A DNA stretch of 64,000 nt from Herbaspirillum sp. RTI4 (GCF_034313965.1 NZ_JAVIWQ010000002.1:1054001-1118000); one strand, 5' to 3'; numbered from the stretch's first letter, positions 1-9,585 are shown. Numbers and translations: made by a program. The notes: a model not told the origin generated them from the sequence alone.

Positions 1-1637
1 AAGTGGGAAAAGACACCGAGTTCATGGCCAAGCATGCCATTTTGAAGGAACGATCTATCCGCGATCTGCTGGCTCAGATTGAGGTCAATGGCGGCCGCAT
101 CGTTGCCGGCGCAAGAAATGCTGATCCGGTTCAGCAGAAATTATTCAAGGATCAGGTTGTCGCCACGATTGAGCGCAATAACATTCTGGTAAAAAAGATC
201 GAGGCGTCGCTGACGAGCGAGACGGAAAAGACGATGTGGGCGCAGATTCTCGCCGACCGGAAATTGGTCCTTGCGTCAAATGGCGCGGTGGTGAAAGAAA
301 AGACCGACGGCAATCATGAAGAGGCGCTTAAAGTGCTGGGTGAGCGGCTTGAGCCGCAGCTGAAAACATATATCGACGATATTAAAAAACTCGTGACACA
401 CGAAAGCGACCTGATTGACGGACTGGCTGCGCATGTTGAGAGCATCAATCGTTTCAGCACCATCCTGATTGGCTTGTTGACCGGAGCGGGTATCGTCTTC
501 GGCGCCGCTTTCGCTTATTGGATCACACGTTCGATCACGCAGCCTTTCGCTGCGGCGGTCAAGGCGGCGCGCCTCGTGGCAGCGGGCGATCTCAGCCACA
601 ATATCGAGGTTCGCTCGACCGATGAGACCGGTCAGTTGATGCAGGCGCTCAAGGATATGAACGAAAGTTTGCACCGGGTAATCAGCGAGGTGCGGGTCGG
701 TATTGATACGGTCGATACGGCTTCGGCTGAGATTGCGTCCGGCAATCTGGACTTGTCGAGTCGCACCGAACAGCAGGCAGGTACGCTAGAAGAAACTGCG
801 TCTGCGATGGAAGAGCTCACGTCGACCGTGACGCAAAATGCCGATAATTCCTTGCAGGCAACGAAGCTGGCTGTCAGTGCGTCCGAGGTGGCGGTCGAAG
901 GCGGCCTGGTGGTGCGTCAGGTGATTGACACCATGCTGTCGATCGATGAGTCGTCGAGGAAAATCGTCGACATTATTAGTGTCATTGACGGCATTGCCTT
1001 TCAAACCAATATTCTTGCGCTCAATGCGGCCGTGGAAGCGGCGCGTGCCGGCGAACAGGGACGCGGATTTGCCGTGGTGGCCAGTGAGGTTCGCAATCTG
1101 GCGCAGCGGTCTGCCTCTGCTGCAAAAGAAATTAAAACGCTGATCGGCAAATCGGTTGAGAAAGTAAATATCGGTAGTGAGCTGGTGGAGCAGGCTGGCG
1201 TCACGATCGATGCCGTCGTGCAAAGTGTCAAACGGGTTGCAGATATTGTCAGTGAAATTTCGGCAGCGAGTCAGGAACAGCGTATCGGCATCGAGCAAGT
1301 CAATCAGGCCATTAACCAGATGGACGAAGCGACACAACAAAATTCAGCGCTGGTGGAGCAAGCCGCTGCGGCCTCACAGTCCCTGCGCGAGCAAGCGGGC
1401 AATCTTGCCCAGGTTGTCAATGCATTCAAACTGGATGACGCCGCATCGCGTCAACAGTCTGTGCCGGTGGCGAAACAAGCCGCGCCTGTTCGTTCAAGCG
1501 TTCGTCCAGCCACCCGTAAAACCGTCAACGTGACGCCGCCTGTGGCGCGGTTGAAAGAGACGGCTCCCTCGCGGACCCCTCAGTCGGCTATCGCACCATC
1601 AAAACAAGACGACAGTGATAGCTGGGAGCAGTTTTAA
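1..1637 (+). CDS. Methyl-accepting chemotaxis protein (5' end outside window)
   Basis: This is an inner-membrane chemoreceptor that would signal through CheA/CheW to the flagellar motor. The open frame runs in from the window edge, so the first transmembrane helix and roughly 30-40 codons are missing. Numbering from the GTG at position 3, residues 1-150 form a helical periplasmic ligand domain of the four-helix-bundle type. A membrane helix lies at about 151-173, a HAMP domain at about 175-228, and then the long cytoplasmic coiled coil. The highly conserved hairpin tip is present ([20 protein letters not shown], about 333-352). After a flexible Pro/Ala/Lys linker the protein ends in WEQF, which resembles the NWETF-type C-terminal tether for CheR/CheB. 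The ligand cannot be told from sequence. No chemotaxis genes adjoin it here, so it looks like a stand-alone receptor gene. Confidence 0.95.
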   Translation, partial: VGKDTEFMAKHAILKERSIRDLLAQIEVNGGRIVAGARNADPVQQKLFKDQVVATIERNNILVKKIEASLTSETEKTMWAQILADRKLVLASNGAVVKEKTDGNHEEALKVLGERLEPQLKTYIDDIKKLVTHESDLIDGLAAHVESINRFSTILIGLLTGAGIVFGAAFAYWITRSITQPFAAAVKAARLVAAGDLSHNIEVRSTDETGQLMQALKDMNESLHRVISEVRVGIDTVDTASAEIASGNLDLSSRTEQQAGTLEETASAMEELTSTVTQNADNSLQATKLAVSASEVAVEGGLVVRQVIDTMLSIDESSRKIVDIISVIDGIAFQTNILALNAAVEAARAGEQGRGFAVVASEVRNLAQRSASAAKEIKTLIGKSVEKVNIGSELVEQAGVTIDAVVQSVKRVADIVSEISAASQEQRIGIEQVNQAINQMDEATQQNSALVEQAAAASQSLREQAGNLAQVVNAFKLDDAASRQQSVPVAKQAAPVRSSVRPATRKTVNVTPPVARLKETAPSRTPQSAIAPSKQDDSDSWEQF

Positions 1638-1782
1638 TGGGAGTGACGACGGATTAAATGACTGACTGTGTTGAAAGCTGAGTTGAGAGCTGAGTTGCGC
1701 GACTGATTTTGTCGACTGGATTGATCGGCCCGTTGCCGGGAGGTGGTGTTCCTCATGTGCTGATTAAAGACGGTGCTTCTTG

Positions 1783-1814
<32 letters not shown>

Positions 1815-1929
1815 CCTTGACTTTGCTCCGCTCGCCATACTTCCTCTGCGTTTCCTGAGGTATTCTTGAAATTCGTGAGCCAATGGTGATCGAATAGACT
1901 GAGAAAACCCCCAGATACGGAGCCCAGCT

Positions 1930-2346
1930 ATGAACGTTCAAGAAGTAATGACCAGGAAAATTGTTACCGTTGAGCTCGATGACAAGCTGTCGGCGGTGCA
2001 GGAAATTTTTGAAAATCTGCACTTCCACCATGTTCTTGCTGTCGAGGAACGCGTGCTCATTGGCATTGTTTCCGATCGCGATTTGCTGAAGGCCCTGAGT
2101 CCCTACATAGGGACGCCGACCGAGAGTTACCGCGATCTGGCGAGTCTCAACAAGCGGGTGCATCAGATCATGTCGCGACGCCCGATTGTGCTGCGGGAAG
2201 ACGCGACGGTAGAGGATGCAATCGGTTTATTTATCGCACATAAAATCTCATGTATTCCCGTTGTCGACGGTGACAACATACCGGTCGGAATTCTTAGCTG
2301 GCGCGATATCCTGCGCAACCTTGGCAAGAATCAACAGGAAAAATAG
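1930..2346 (+). CDS. Tandem CBS-domain protein
   Basis: The 138-residue soluble protein is almost nothing but a Bateman module. The first CBS motif covers about residues 1-60 (MNVQEVMTRKIVTVELDD, then a GIVSDRDLL strand-helix) and the second about 75-133 (VHQIMSRRPIVLREDATVEDA, then VGILSWRDILR). CBS pairs usually bind adenosine nucleotides such as AMP, ATP or SAM and act as regulatory sensors. No catalytic or DNA-binding domain is attached, so its partner is unknown. The ATG follows an AGCCCAGCT stretch with only a weak ribosome site. The gene stands alone between the chemoreceptor and the secreted protein gene and may have its own promoter. Confidence 0.9.
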   Translation: MNVQEVMTRKIVTVELDDKLSAVQEIFENLHFHHVLAVEERVLIGIVSDRDLLKALSPYIGTPTESYRDLASLNKRVHQIMSRRPIVLREDATVEDAIGLFIAHKISCIPVVDGDNIPVGILSWRDILRNLGKNQQEK

Positions 2347-2530
2347 TCAATGCGGCCGCTTGCACCCCGACTGATGGATGCTGCCCGCGGCATTGGAAAT
2401 GATGGATAATGACGCGGTTAATTATTGCCGGATAGAAACCGGCGACGTTAATGCGCACCGTTTTCTGATTCCCGTTTGCAGCGGAGGGGCGTAGGGGCTT
2501 TTGCGGGAATTGGGCGCCGATGTGGTCAGT

Positions 2531-2572
2531 CGTGAGAGGTCAAGCGTGAGAGGTCAAGCGTGAGAGGTCAAG
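2531..2572. repeat. Three tandem 14-bp repeats
   Basis: The unit cgtgagaggtcaag occurs three times head to tail, with a truncated fourth unit (cgtgag) following. The repeats lie 60-100 bp upstream of the secreted-protein gene that starts at 2632, within a 285-bp gap that otherwise shows no gene. Confidence 0.9.
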
Positions 2573-2631
2573 CGTGAGTCAGTCAGAACAGGGCTCCACA
2601 ACCGAGCATCACAAAAAAAAATTAAAAGGGC

Positions 2632-3066
2632 ATGATGAAAAATAAAATCATTGTTGGATTTCTGTTTTGTTGTGCTTCCCACGCGCAGGCCGTGGTCTTG
2701 ATTACCCCTGGTGAGGCAACATTGCCGGCAGCGAGCGGCATTGTTCAAACGCGCGGCATTACCCGTGGGCCGGGCATACAGCTGGTTTCCCCGGTTGCGG
2801 GTGAAAATATCAAATCGCCGTTCAATCTCAAAATTAATTTTGAAGAGCGCGGCGGTGTCAAAATCGATCCTGCCAGCGTCAAAATAACTTATATGAAATC
2901 ACCCGCAGTCGATTTGACATCGCGGCTGGGAGCGGGCGTTTCCTCCGGCGGGATTGTATTAAACAATGCAGAAGTGCCGCCCGGAGAGCATCAGCTCAAC
3001 GTCAAGGTCAAGGATGCGGATGGGCGGGAATCGCATACCGTGATCGCGATCAAGGTGAGTCCATGA
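2632..3066 (+). CDS. Unknown exported protein, Ig-like fold likely
   Basis: This 144-residue protein starts with a short signal peptide (MMKNKIIVGFLFCCASHAQA, probable cleavage after AQA), so it is periplasmic or secreted. The mature part is rich in beta-strand patterns. It begins with a segment like those before bacterial Ig-like repeats (GIQLVSPVAGENIKSP) and ends in a strand pair (GEHQLNVKVKDADGRES, then VIAIKVSP) typical of cadherin or Ig-like folds. I do not recognise a named family. The start is preceded by an AAAAGGG ribosome site. The next gene begins one base after this stop, so the two are almost certainly co-transcribed. Confidence 0.7.
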   Translation: MMKNKIIVGFLFCCASHAQAVVLITPGEATLPAASGIVQTRGITRGPGIQLVSPVAGENIKSPFNLKINFEERGGVKIDPASVKITYMKSPAVDLTSRLGAGVSSGGIVLNNAEVPPGEHQLNVKVKDADGRESHTVIAIKVSP

Positions 3067-3067
3067 T

Positions 3068-3898
3068 ATGAACTGCCCCTACTGCGTGTCCGTGATTCCG
3101 GATGAAGCCCTGGCCTGTTCTTATTGCACCAAAGATTTATACCTGTTCAAGCCTTTGCTGCAAAAAATCGCCAATCTGGAAGAGGTACTTGCCAGTAAGC
3201 AGGAGTTGAGCGAGCTGCGGGAAAAAATGGCGCTGCTGGAATTACAGCTGATACAAAATGCGGAAGCCGCGTTGGCGGCGCCGGCTTTCCTGTTCGCCAA
3301 TGCAGAGCCGGTCTCCCCGTTTGCGAGAGTAAGTGCGTACTTGCTGCGGCATGTTTCCATGTTGCTGCGTTACTTTGTTTTGCCCTGCCTGATGCTGTTG
3401 CTGGCGCATTATCTGATCAGTATTCTGTACGACCTGCATGTGGTGTATTTGCGTATCGTATCGCTGCTGATACCGGTGCCGTTCGGATTGCTGGTTCTGC
3501 GTCATCGGCATGCCTCTTTCCGCAACTGGGCATTGCTGAGCGCCTGTATGGCCCTGTTGACGGTGTGGGCGATGAGTTTTGATGTCAGTCTGGTGGACCA
3601 TACTGCGGTGTTGCCGCAGTCAACTCTGGAATGGAAAGAGTTTGCGGAATATGCGTTCAGCATCTGGATCAGTTTTGTGACCGGGATGATTGTTAGCTCT
3701 GTGCTGGCTTCACGCGAAAATATCGCCACTAATAGTCGGAGCTATAGACTGGCCGAGCTATTAAAAAGCGCCGATATGAAGCCGGAGGCGATTCAGAAAA
3801 GAGCCGAACGCCTGCAGGGAATAGGCGGCGCTCTGGTGTCGATCGGGACATCTGGGATGGCAATTTATTCCGGCTTAAAGAGCGTTTTTAGTAATTGA
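3068..3898 (+). CDS. Unknown zinc-ribbon membrane protein
   Basis: The 276-residue protein opens with a rubredoxin-like zinc-ribbon knuckle pair (CPYC at 3-6 and CSYC at 17-20). A coiled-coil segment follows (about 33-60, LEEVLASKQELSELREKM). About four hydrophobic membrane segments lie between 95 and 220 (for example FVLPCLMLLLAHYLIS). The C-terminal tail (about 225-276) is soluble and helical with a glycine-rich end. The layout, a small metal knuckle on the cytoplasmic face of a multi-pass membrane protein, is seen in many uncharacterised bacterial proteins and does not itself give a function. It is coupled to the exported protein gene immediately upstream, so a joint envelope function is plausible. 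Confidence 0.65.
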   Translation: MNCPYCVSVIPDEALACSYCTKDLYLFKPLLQKIANLEEVLASKQELSELREKMALLELQLIQNAEAALAAPAFLFANAEPVSPFARVSAYLLRHVSMLLRYFVLPCLMLLLAHYLISILYDLHVVYLRIVSLLIPVPFGLLVLRHRHASFRNWALLSACMALLTVWAMSFDVSLVDHTAVLPQSTLEWKEFAEYAFSIWISFVTGMIVSSVLASRENIATNSRSYRLAELLKSADMKPEAIQKRAERLQGIGGALVSIGTSGMAIYSGLKSVFSN

Positions 3899-3902
3899 AT
3901 TT

Positions 3903-4607
3903 TCAGCGTGCGGGAAGGTAGTTAGCCGGATCGACTGCCTTGCCCTGCCGCCGGATTTCAAAATACAGTTTGACTCCGTTGCTGTCGGAGTCTCCCATTT
4001 CAGCGATTTTCTGCCCCTTGCTGACTGTCTGACCTTCCTTGGCAGTAACAGCGCTATTGTGAGCGTAGACGGAAAGAAAACCGCCGCTGTGTTTGACGAT
4101 GATCAGATTTCCGTAGCCGCGAATCCCATTGCCGACATAACTGACTTTGCCATCGCTGGCAGCCAGTACTGGCTGGCCGCTCGTGCCAGCGATCTCTATT
4201 CCCTTTTTACGCGGCCCGAATACAGCAACTTGTTTACCCTCGGTTGGCCACGTCCATGTGCCTGGCGGCGGCCCGTCATCGGACTGTGGTTCCGCCGCAC
4301 TGGCTTCCGTGCGGGGTTTGTTGCTGCGCGTGGCGCTCGCCGTTTGTGGCGCTACCTGCAATACCTGGCCGATTTCAATGTCGTCGTTATCTTTTAATTT
4401 GTTCCAGCGAGCGATGTTACGAACGGACTGACGGAATTTGCGGCCGACTGCCGATAAGGTGTCGCCCTTCTGCACCGTGTAATAACCGGGCTGGCCGGCG
4501 AATTGCTGCAGATTGGAACTCGACGGCGTGCTGCACGCTGCCAGCATTGTCAGCAGCAGGACGCACAAGAACCAACGCAGGTGGCGCTGCAATGCAGGAA
4601 TGGACAT
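3903..4607 (-). CDS. NlpD-like LysM/LytM lipoprotein
   Basis: This 234-residue envelope protein has a lipoprotein signal (LLTMLAACS, lipobox Cys at about 25), a LysM peptidoglycan-binding motif (about 42-86, YYTVQKGDTLSAVGRKF) and a C-terminal LytM/M23 domain (about 125-230). The catalytic zinc ligands look lost. Where active enzymes have HxGxD this protein has KKGIEIA, and the usual HLHFE is replaced by VKLYFEIR. The same kind of loss is known in E. coli NlpD, which does not cut peptidoglycan but activates the amidase AmiC, so the same role is inferred. It is not next to rpoS, where NlpD is normally encoded, so it could be a paralogue. It converges with the zinc-ribbon gene with a gap of only 4 bp. 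Confidence 0.85.
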   Translation of the reverse strand: MSIPALQRHLRWFLCVLLLTMLAACSTPSSSNLQQFAGQPGYYTVQKGDTLSAVGRKFRQSVRNIARWNKLKDNDDIEIGQVLQVAPQTASATRSNKPRTEASAAEPQSDDGPPPGTWTWPTEGKQVAVFGPRKKGIEIAGTSGQPVLAASDGKVSYVGNGIRGYGNLIIVKHSGGFLSVYAHNSAVTAKEGQTVSKGQKIAEMGDSDSNGVKLYFEIRRQGKAVDPANYLPAR

Positions 4608-4869
4608 GGGAGTTTCCGGTGGCGCGTCAAAGCGCAGTGCGCACTATTCTAGAGTAGTTTGGATGAGATCATGCCGCCGGGGGAGTCGTTTGCAGGGGAG
4701 TGGCAATGCGACTCGTTGATTGAGTGGTCGTGCGTTGCACGCAGTGCGCCCTGTCCCGCGCCTGCTCACCAGTCCGCATTCGATCCGCAAACTGCCTTCA
4801 AAACGCTGTTTTACTAGGGTCTGTTGACGTGTGGTTTGGGAATGCGAACGCGCGGTAGGCGTTGACTAC

Positions 4870-6456
4870 CTACGCATCCTTTTTCTCGGACTTGGCCCGG
4901 TTTTTTTGGCAGAAGGCGATGAAGTCAGCCGCCGGCATGGCTTTGGCAAACAGCCAGCCCTGACCATAGTCGACATTGCGGGCGAGCAGATAGTCGGCCT
5001 GGGATTGCGTTTCTACGCCTTCAGCGACGATGCTCAGTTTCAGGCTTTGCGCAATTTCAATGATGTGCGGTATGACCGTACTGTTTGCGGAATCGGTGCC
5101 TATCGTATCGACGAAAGATTTATCGATTTTCAACGCATCCAGCGGTAGATTGCTCAGATAAGACAGACTGGAATAGCCGGTGCCAAAGTCATCAATGGCG
5201 ACCAGATGCCCTGCTTCACGGGCGCGTTGCAAGGTGACGCTGGCGGCGCTGACTTCCAGAAAGCCGCGCTCGGTGGCTTCCAGCCAGATTTGCCGTCTGT
5301 CGATGCCGGTGTTGCGCAAGGCATTTTCGATCACCTGGAGGACGCGCCCGGTCTTGATGTCCTGCGGACTCATGTTGATGGCGATGTGAACGGATTTGTC
5401 GGCAATGAACAGCTCGCGCAGATCCGCGACCACCGCCGCGACGATCTGATCGGTAATCGGCAATATCAGACCGCTTTCTTCTGCCAGCGGAATGAACAGG
5501 TCGGGCCGTACCATGCTGCCGTCACGACGACGCCACCTCACCAGCGCTTCGCCGCCGATGCAGACGCCGGTTCTGAGATCGATCAGCGGCTGGTAATGGA
5601 CGATAAATTCTTTTCTGGCAACGGCAACTTTGAGTTCGCCCAACGGCGACAGGCGGCGTCGTACCATTTGGTAAGCAAGTCCAACGATGAGTAGCGATAG
5701 CAGCACTCCCACGGGTAACAAATAAATTTGCTGACGCCGCAGTTTTTCCATGACATGCGCACGTGGTTCGGTGACCAGGGCGATGAGTTTATCTTCGTGC
5801 GAGAGCGCGATAAGGCGCGACTCATCCATGCTTAATGCGGTCGAATTTTTTTCATTGGGAGCGCGGATCAAGTCTTGCAGCAGCTTGAGGTCGGGCTGGT
5901 TCATGGTCCCCAGTATCTGGCCCTGCTCGGTCGCGAGCGCCAGTCGTATTGCTGGAGAGGCGATGATGTCGGTAAAAAACTGGGGATTGATCAGCGCGTT
6001 GTAGGATTTGTAATGCATGATCATCATCGGCAGACTGCCTTTGATCATGGGTGTGATATTCAGGCTGACCTGCATCCCGTCCGATGTGGTGAAGTCAGGT
6101 TTCGATTGTCCGATGATGCGATCATTCATGCCCCAGGACGTACAAACCAGCAAGCCATTTTCGAAGTAGCCGATTTCCACGATGCTATGGGTGTTGACGG
6201 TAGCAACGCGCATTTGCGTGATGTGATCCGGTGAGCAGGGGTCGCCCTGCCATTCGTCGAATGCACGCAGCGTTCCGGAAGCCACTGCAAACGATTGTCG
6301 GGTGCGTTGCAGTACCTGATGTCCCAATTCCTGCAGTTCTGCCTGTTCTCCGTCCAGAGTGCGGATCCAGGATAGATAAAAAGTGGCTGCTAGCGGCAGC
6401 GGCGCACACAGTAGTGTTATGACAATGGCAAACAGGATGACACGCTTCTTATCCAA
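4870..6456 (-). CDS. Membrane EAL-domain c-di-GMP phosphodiesterase with CSS sensor
   Basis: The 528-residue protein has an N-terminal membrane helix (about 7-29), a periplasmic sensor, a second helix (about 245-265, LLPVGVLLSLLIVGLAYQM) and a cytoplasmic EAL domain (about 280-520). The periplasmic part carries the paired cysteine motifs of the CSS-motif family (DPCSPDH and LVCTSWG), whose disulfide state controls activity in related enzymes. The EAL domain looks catalytically intact: EALVRW, the NMSPQ asparagine, the LEATE glutamate, IDDFGTGYSS, the KIDKSF lysine and the AEGVE glutamate are all present. It should hydrolyse c-di-GMP to pGpG in response to an envelope signal. It stands alone, divergent from ponA. 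Confidence 0.93.
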   Translation of the reverse strand: MDKKRVILFAIVITLLCAPLPLAATFYLSWIRTLDGEQAELQELGHQVLQRTRQSFAVASGTLRAFDEWQGDPCSPDHITQMRVATVNTHSIVEIGYFENGLLVCTSWGMNDRIIGQSKPDFTTSDGMQVSLNITPMIKGSLPMMIMHYKSYNALINPQFFTDIIASPAIRLALATEQGQILGTMNQPDLKLLQDLIRAPNEKNSTALSMDESRLIALSHEDKLIALVTEPRAHVMEKLRRQQIYLLPVGVLLSLLIVGLAYQMVRRRLSPLGELKVAVARKEFIVHYQPLIDLRTGVCIGGEALVRWRRRDGSMVRPDLFIPLAEESGLILPITDQIVAAVVADLRELFIADKSVHIAINMSPQDIKTGRVLQVIENALRNTGIDRRQIWLEATERGFLEVSAASVTLQRAREAGHLVAIDDFGTGYSSLSYLSNLPLDALKIDKSFVDTIGTDSANSTVIPHIIEIAQSLKLSIVAEGVETQSQADYLLARNVDYGQGWLFAKAMPAADFIAFCQKNRAKSEKKDA

Positions 6457-7019
6457 CTTTCCCCCCTCGCATTTTTATCTTTGGATACGGGTATTGTTGA
6501 TATCGCTGGCATGGTTGAAATCCGGCAATGAAGGTGCCTGATCGGATGCCGTTGAATTGCACTGGAATGCACGTAAATAGTGTAGTGGAATATAGCGTTT
6601 CAGGGACAAGTAATCAGCATGATTTGGCCTGCCAGAGCGGATTTAATCGTTTTACTTGATATGAGGGTTGGCAAAGAAATAAGAAATCATTCCATGCGGA
6701 AATGAACTTCGCCGGAGGGCAATATCAGGGCATTTTTGGAAAAGGTAAAAGTAGTACCTTCCAGCATTCCGGTGGCAGTCGGCAATGCCTATCGTCATGG
6801 TTGTATGAAGGGATGGCAGTCAAAAAAATATTGTCGATCCCATTCGATAGTGATGGCGCGACCCGCGTTCGTCAGGGCGCACGCTCGTTTTGAGGCATTG
6901 TGCCGTTAGTGTCGTTGGCGTGGAATTGTGTAATGAAGCGATGAGGCATGGTGCCAGAGACCTTGATAAGTAGTGAGCCGTTATAATGGGGCGATTGTCC
7001 TTTTGATTCCCTTCCCCGC
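6457..7019. other. 563-bp gap between EAL gene and ponA
   Basis: I see no convincing gene here. In many betaproteobacteria pilMNOPQ lies divergent from ponA, but no trace of pilM is visible. A short minus-strand open stretch at about 6687-6785 (ending FSKNALILPSGEVHFRME) looks protein-like and could be a gene relic, but I recognise no family. The right end must hold the ponA promoter. Confidence 0.5.
6982..6987 (+). promoter_or_regulatory. Candidate -10 element for ponA
   Basis: A perfect TATAAT lies 32 bp before the chosen ponA start. The hexamer at the proper -35 distance (GACCTT) is poor; a TTGATA nearby is only 13 bp away. If used, transcription would begin about 25 bases before the start codon. 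Confidence 0.35.
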
Positions 7020-9464
7020 ATGGCTGCTCCGCTTCCCCCTACTCCCACCGACAAGAAATCCCCGGAAAACATCCCGTCAGCAGGCCGCAAGACGGGCATT
7101 GCGTCGGAGAGAAATGCCGCGACTAAGCCATCTCGCTGGCGGCGTCTGCCCTTGGTGTTGCGCATGCTGATCGCTAGTGTCGGCGTGTTTGTGGCCTTGA
7201 TTGCGATGGCCGCTCTCGGTATTTTCTTTATCGTAACGCTGGCCTACCCCAAGCTGCCGGAAATTGACTCCCTGACCGACTATCGTCCCAAAGTTCCGCT
7301 GCGTATTTTTTCCGCAGATGGCGTCTTGATTGGTGAATTCGGTGAAGAGCGTCGCAGCCTGATGCGGATCAATGAAATTCCCTTGATTATGAAGCGCGCT
7401 GTTCTGGCCATTGAGGATGATCGGTTTTACGAACATGGCGGGGTCGATTATCAAGGCATCGTTCGCGCAACTCTGGCCAATCTGCACGGCGGCGGCGGCG
7501 GCGCGAGCACCATTACCCAGCAGGTAGCCCGCAATTTCTTTTTAACCAGCAATGAGCCAACCTTTGTGCAGCGCGCTTCGCGCAAATTTCTTTATGAAAT
7601 TCCATTGGCCTGGAAAATAGAACGCAGTCTGAGCAAGGATCAGATCCTTGAGGTTTACATGAACCAGATTTATCTGGGACAGCGGGCCTATGGCTTTGCC
7701 TCGGCAGCGCAGATTTATTTCGGCAAGAATCTGAAAGACATCACGATCGCGGAGGCCGCCATGCTGGCTGGTTTGCCGAAAGCGCCGTCCGCTTACAATC
7801 CGGTGGTCAATCCCAAACGCGCCTACGCGCGCCAGCAATATATTTTGCAGCGTATGAATCAGCTCGGTTACATCACCAATGCGCAATATGACACTGCGCA
7901 GAAGGAAGAGCTGGATATCAAAACCGACAACACCGTGTTTGGCGTTCACGCCGAATACGTGGCGGAAATGGCGCGTCAATTGGTCTATGCGCAATTCAAG
8001 GATGAAACTTATACACGCGGTCTGAATGTGTTTACCACCATCACCAAGACCGATCAGGATGCGGCCTATCTCGCGCTGCGGCGCGGCGTGATGGATTATG
8101 AAAAGCGTCATGGCTATCGCGGTCCGGAAGCCTACATGGAAATTCCCGAGGGATCGAAGGACGATATCGAAGAAGCGTTCGATGTTGAGCTGGCCGATCA
8201 CCCTGCCAACGACGATATTTTTGCTGCCGTGGTGACGGCGGCGAGTCCCAAGCAAATTGATGCAGTGCTGGCGACGGGCGAAGAAATCAAAATCGTCGGG
8301 CCGGGACTCAGTTTTGCCACTAATTTATTGAGTGACAAAGCGCCGCCGCAACGCAAGGTCAAGCGCGGTGCGATCATCCGTGTGATTCAGGATGGCAAGG
8401 ACTGGAGCGTGACGCAATTGCCCGATGTGGAATCGGCGCTGGTGTCCACCAGCCCGCAAGATGGTGCGATCCGCGCGTTAGTCGGTGGCTTCGATTTCAA
8501 TCGCAACAAGTTCAACCACGTCACTCAGGCCTGGCGGCAGCCGGGTTCGTCGTTTAAACCTTTCATTTATTCCTCGTCACTGGAGAAGGGCTTGTCGCCG
8601 GCCACCATTATTAATGATGCGCCGCTGACGTTCACTCAGACCGGCGGTCAGGTCTGGCAACCGAAGAATTACGGCAGCAAGTTCGAGGGGCCGATATCGA
8701 TGCGGCGCGCCTTGCAGAAGTCAATCAATATGGTGTCGATACGCATCCTCGACCGGGTCGGCGTCAAGTATGCGCAGAATTACATTACCCGCTTTGGTTT
8801 CGATGCAGAAAGACATCCACCTTATCTGACCATGGCTTTAGGCGCAGGCGCTGTGACGCCCCTGCAAATGGCGACGGCCTTTTCCGTTTTTGCTAACGGC
8901 GGTTACAAGGTCAACCCCTATCTGATTTCTAAGATTACCGATGTCAACAACAAGCTGGTGAGTTTCGCCAGACCGGTACAGGCCGGTGACGAGGCCAATC
9001 GGGTGATTGATGTTCGTAACGCCTTCATCATGGACAGTATGCTGCGTGACGTCGTTCGGCATGGCACCGGTTTCAAGGCGATGTCGCTCAAGCGTACTGA
9101 TCTGGCGGGCAAGACCGGCACCACGAATGATTCGCTCGATGCCTGGTTTGCCGGTTACCAACCCGGACTGGTGGGCATTGCCTGGATGGGATACGACCAG
9201 CCGAAAAGTCTGGGCGGCAGGGAAACCGGCGGCGGTCTGGCATTGCCGATCTGGATCAATTACATGCAAACCGCACTCAAGAATGTGCCGAACGTGGATC
9301 GCACCGTACCGGCAGGCATCATTGAAAGCGGCGGCGACTATTACTACAGCGAATTCTCGCCCGGCAATGCTGCCGTGCGTGACCTCGGCTTGGGTGGTGC
9401 GGATGGAAGTGCTGCCCCCACCGAAGAAAAAACAAGTAACGCAGTCAAAAACGAACTCTTCTGA
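7020..9464 (+). CDS. mrcA: Penicillin-binding protein 1A, bifunctional
   Basis: This class A penicillin-binding protein polymerises glycan strands and cross-links peptides in the periplasm. After a basic cytoplasmic tail and one membrane helix (about 49-77) comes the GT51 glycosyltransferase domain, with EDDRFYEHGG, GASTITQQVARN and the ERSLSKDQILEVYMNQIYLG helix region. An OB-like region follows (about 330-480), then the transpeptidase with SSFK (serine nucleophile), SIN and KTGT motifs in order. The 814-residue length is usual. No clear Shine-Dalgarno site precedes the ATG, so the start is uncertain; the next methionine in frame is at residue 49, at the beginning of the membrane helix. A repeat element begins immediately after the stop codon. 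Confidence 0.95.
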   Translation: MAAPLPPTPTDKKSPENIPSAGRKTGIASERNAATKPSRWRRLPLVLRMLIASVGVFVALIAMAALGIFFIVTLAYPKLPEIDSLTDYRPKVPLRIFSADGVLIGEFGEERRSLMRINEIPLIMKRAVLAIEDDRFYEHGGVDYQGIVRATLANLHGGGGGASTITQQVARNFFLTSNEPTFVQRASRKFLYEIPLAWKIERSLSKDQILEVYMNQIYLGQRAYGFASAAQIYFGKNLKDITIAEAAMLAGLPKAPSAYNPVVNPKRAYARQQYILQRMNQLGYITNAQYDTAQKEELDIKTDNTVFGVHAEYVAEMARQLVYAQFKDETYTRGLNVFTTITKTDQDAAYLALRRGVMDYEKRHGYRGPEAYMEIPEGSKDDIEEAFDVELADHPANDDIFAAVVTAASPKQIDAVLATGEEIKIVGPGLSFATNLLSDKAPPQRKVKRGAIIRVIQDGKDWSVTQLPDVESALVSTSPQDGAIRALVGGFDFNRNKFNHVTQAWRQPGSSFKPFIYSSSLEKGLSPATIINDAPLTFTQTGGQVWQPKNYGSKFEGPISMRRALQKSINMVSIRILDRVGVKYAQNYITRFGFDAERHPPYLTMALGAGAVTPLQMATAFSVFANGGYKVNPYLISKITDVNNKLVSFARPVQAGDEANRVIDVRNAFIMDSMLRDVVRHGTGFKAMSLKRTDLAGKTGTTNDSLDAWFAGYQPGLVGIAWMGYDQPKSLGGRETGGGLALPIWINYMQTALKNVPNVDRTVPAGIIESGGDYYYSEFSPGNAAVRDLGLGGADGSAAPTEEKTSNAVKNELF

Positions 9465-9585
9465 AGAACCGCTGATTAAGCTACTGCGCGGCGCAATCTC
9501 AGGGCTGCGATGCTCGTCGTACTCGAGTACGACTGCGCTTCTTACCCTGACCTTGCGTCGCTCGCTACGCTTACTCAGCGGTTCT
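9465..9585. mobile_element. MITE-like element at the ponA stop codon
   Basis: The 121-bp segment is bounded by imperfect terminal inverted repeats. The left end reads AGAACCGCTGATTAAGCTA, and the right end, read on the other strand, is AGAACCGCTGAGTAAGCGTA. In the middle is a perfect 18-bp palindrome (gtcgtactcgagtacgac, 9516-9533). It codes for nothing. Size, terminal repeats and the central hairpin fit a non-autonomous miniature element. Its left end abuts the ponA TGA. I see no clear target duplication, so transposition is inferred rather than shown. Confidence 0.65.

Noticed and set aside
6702..6893. 63-residue plus-strand frame in the gap before ponA
   Set aside because: There is no ribosome site, no family likeness and odd codon use; treated as non-coding.
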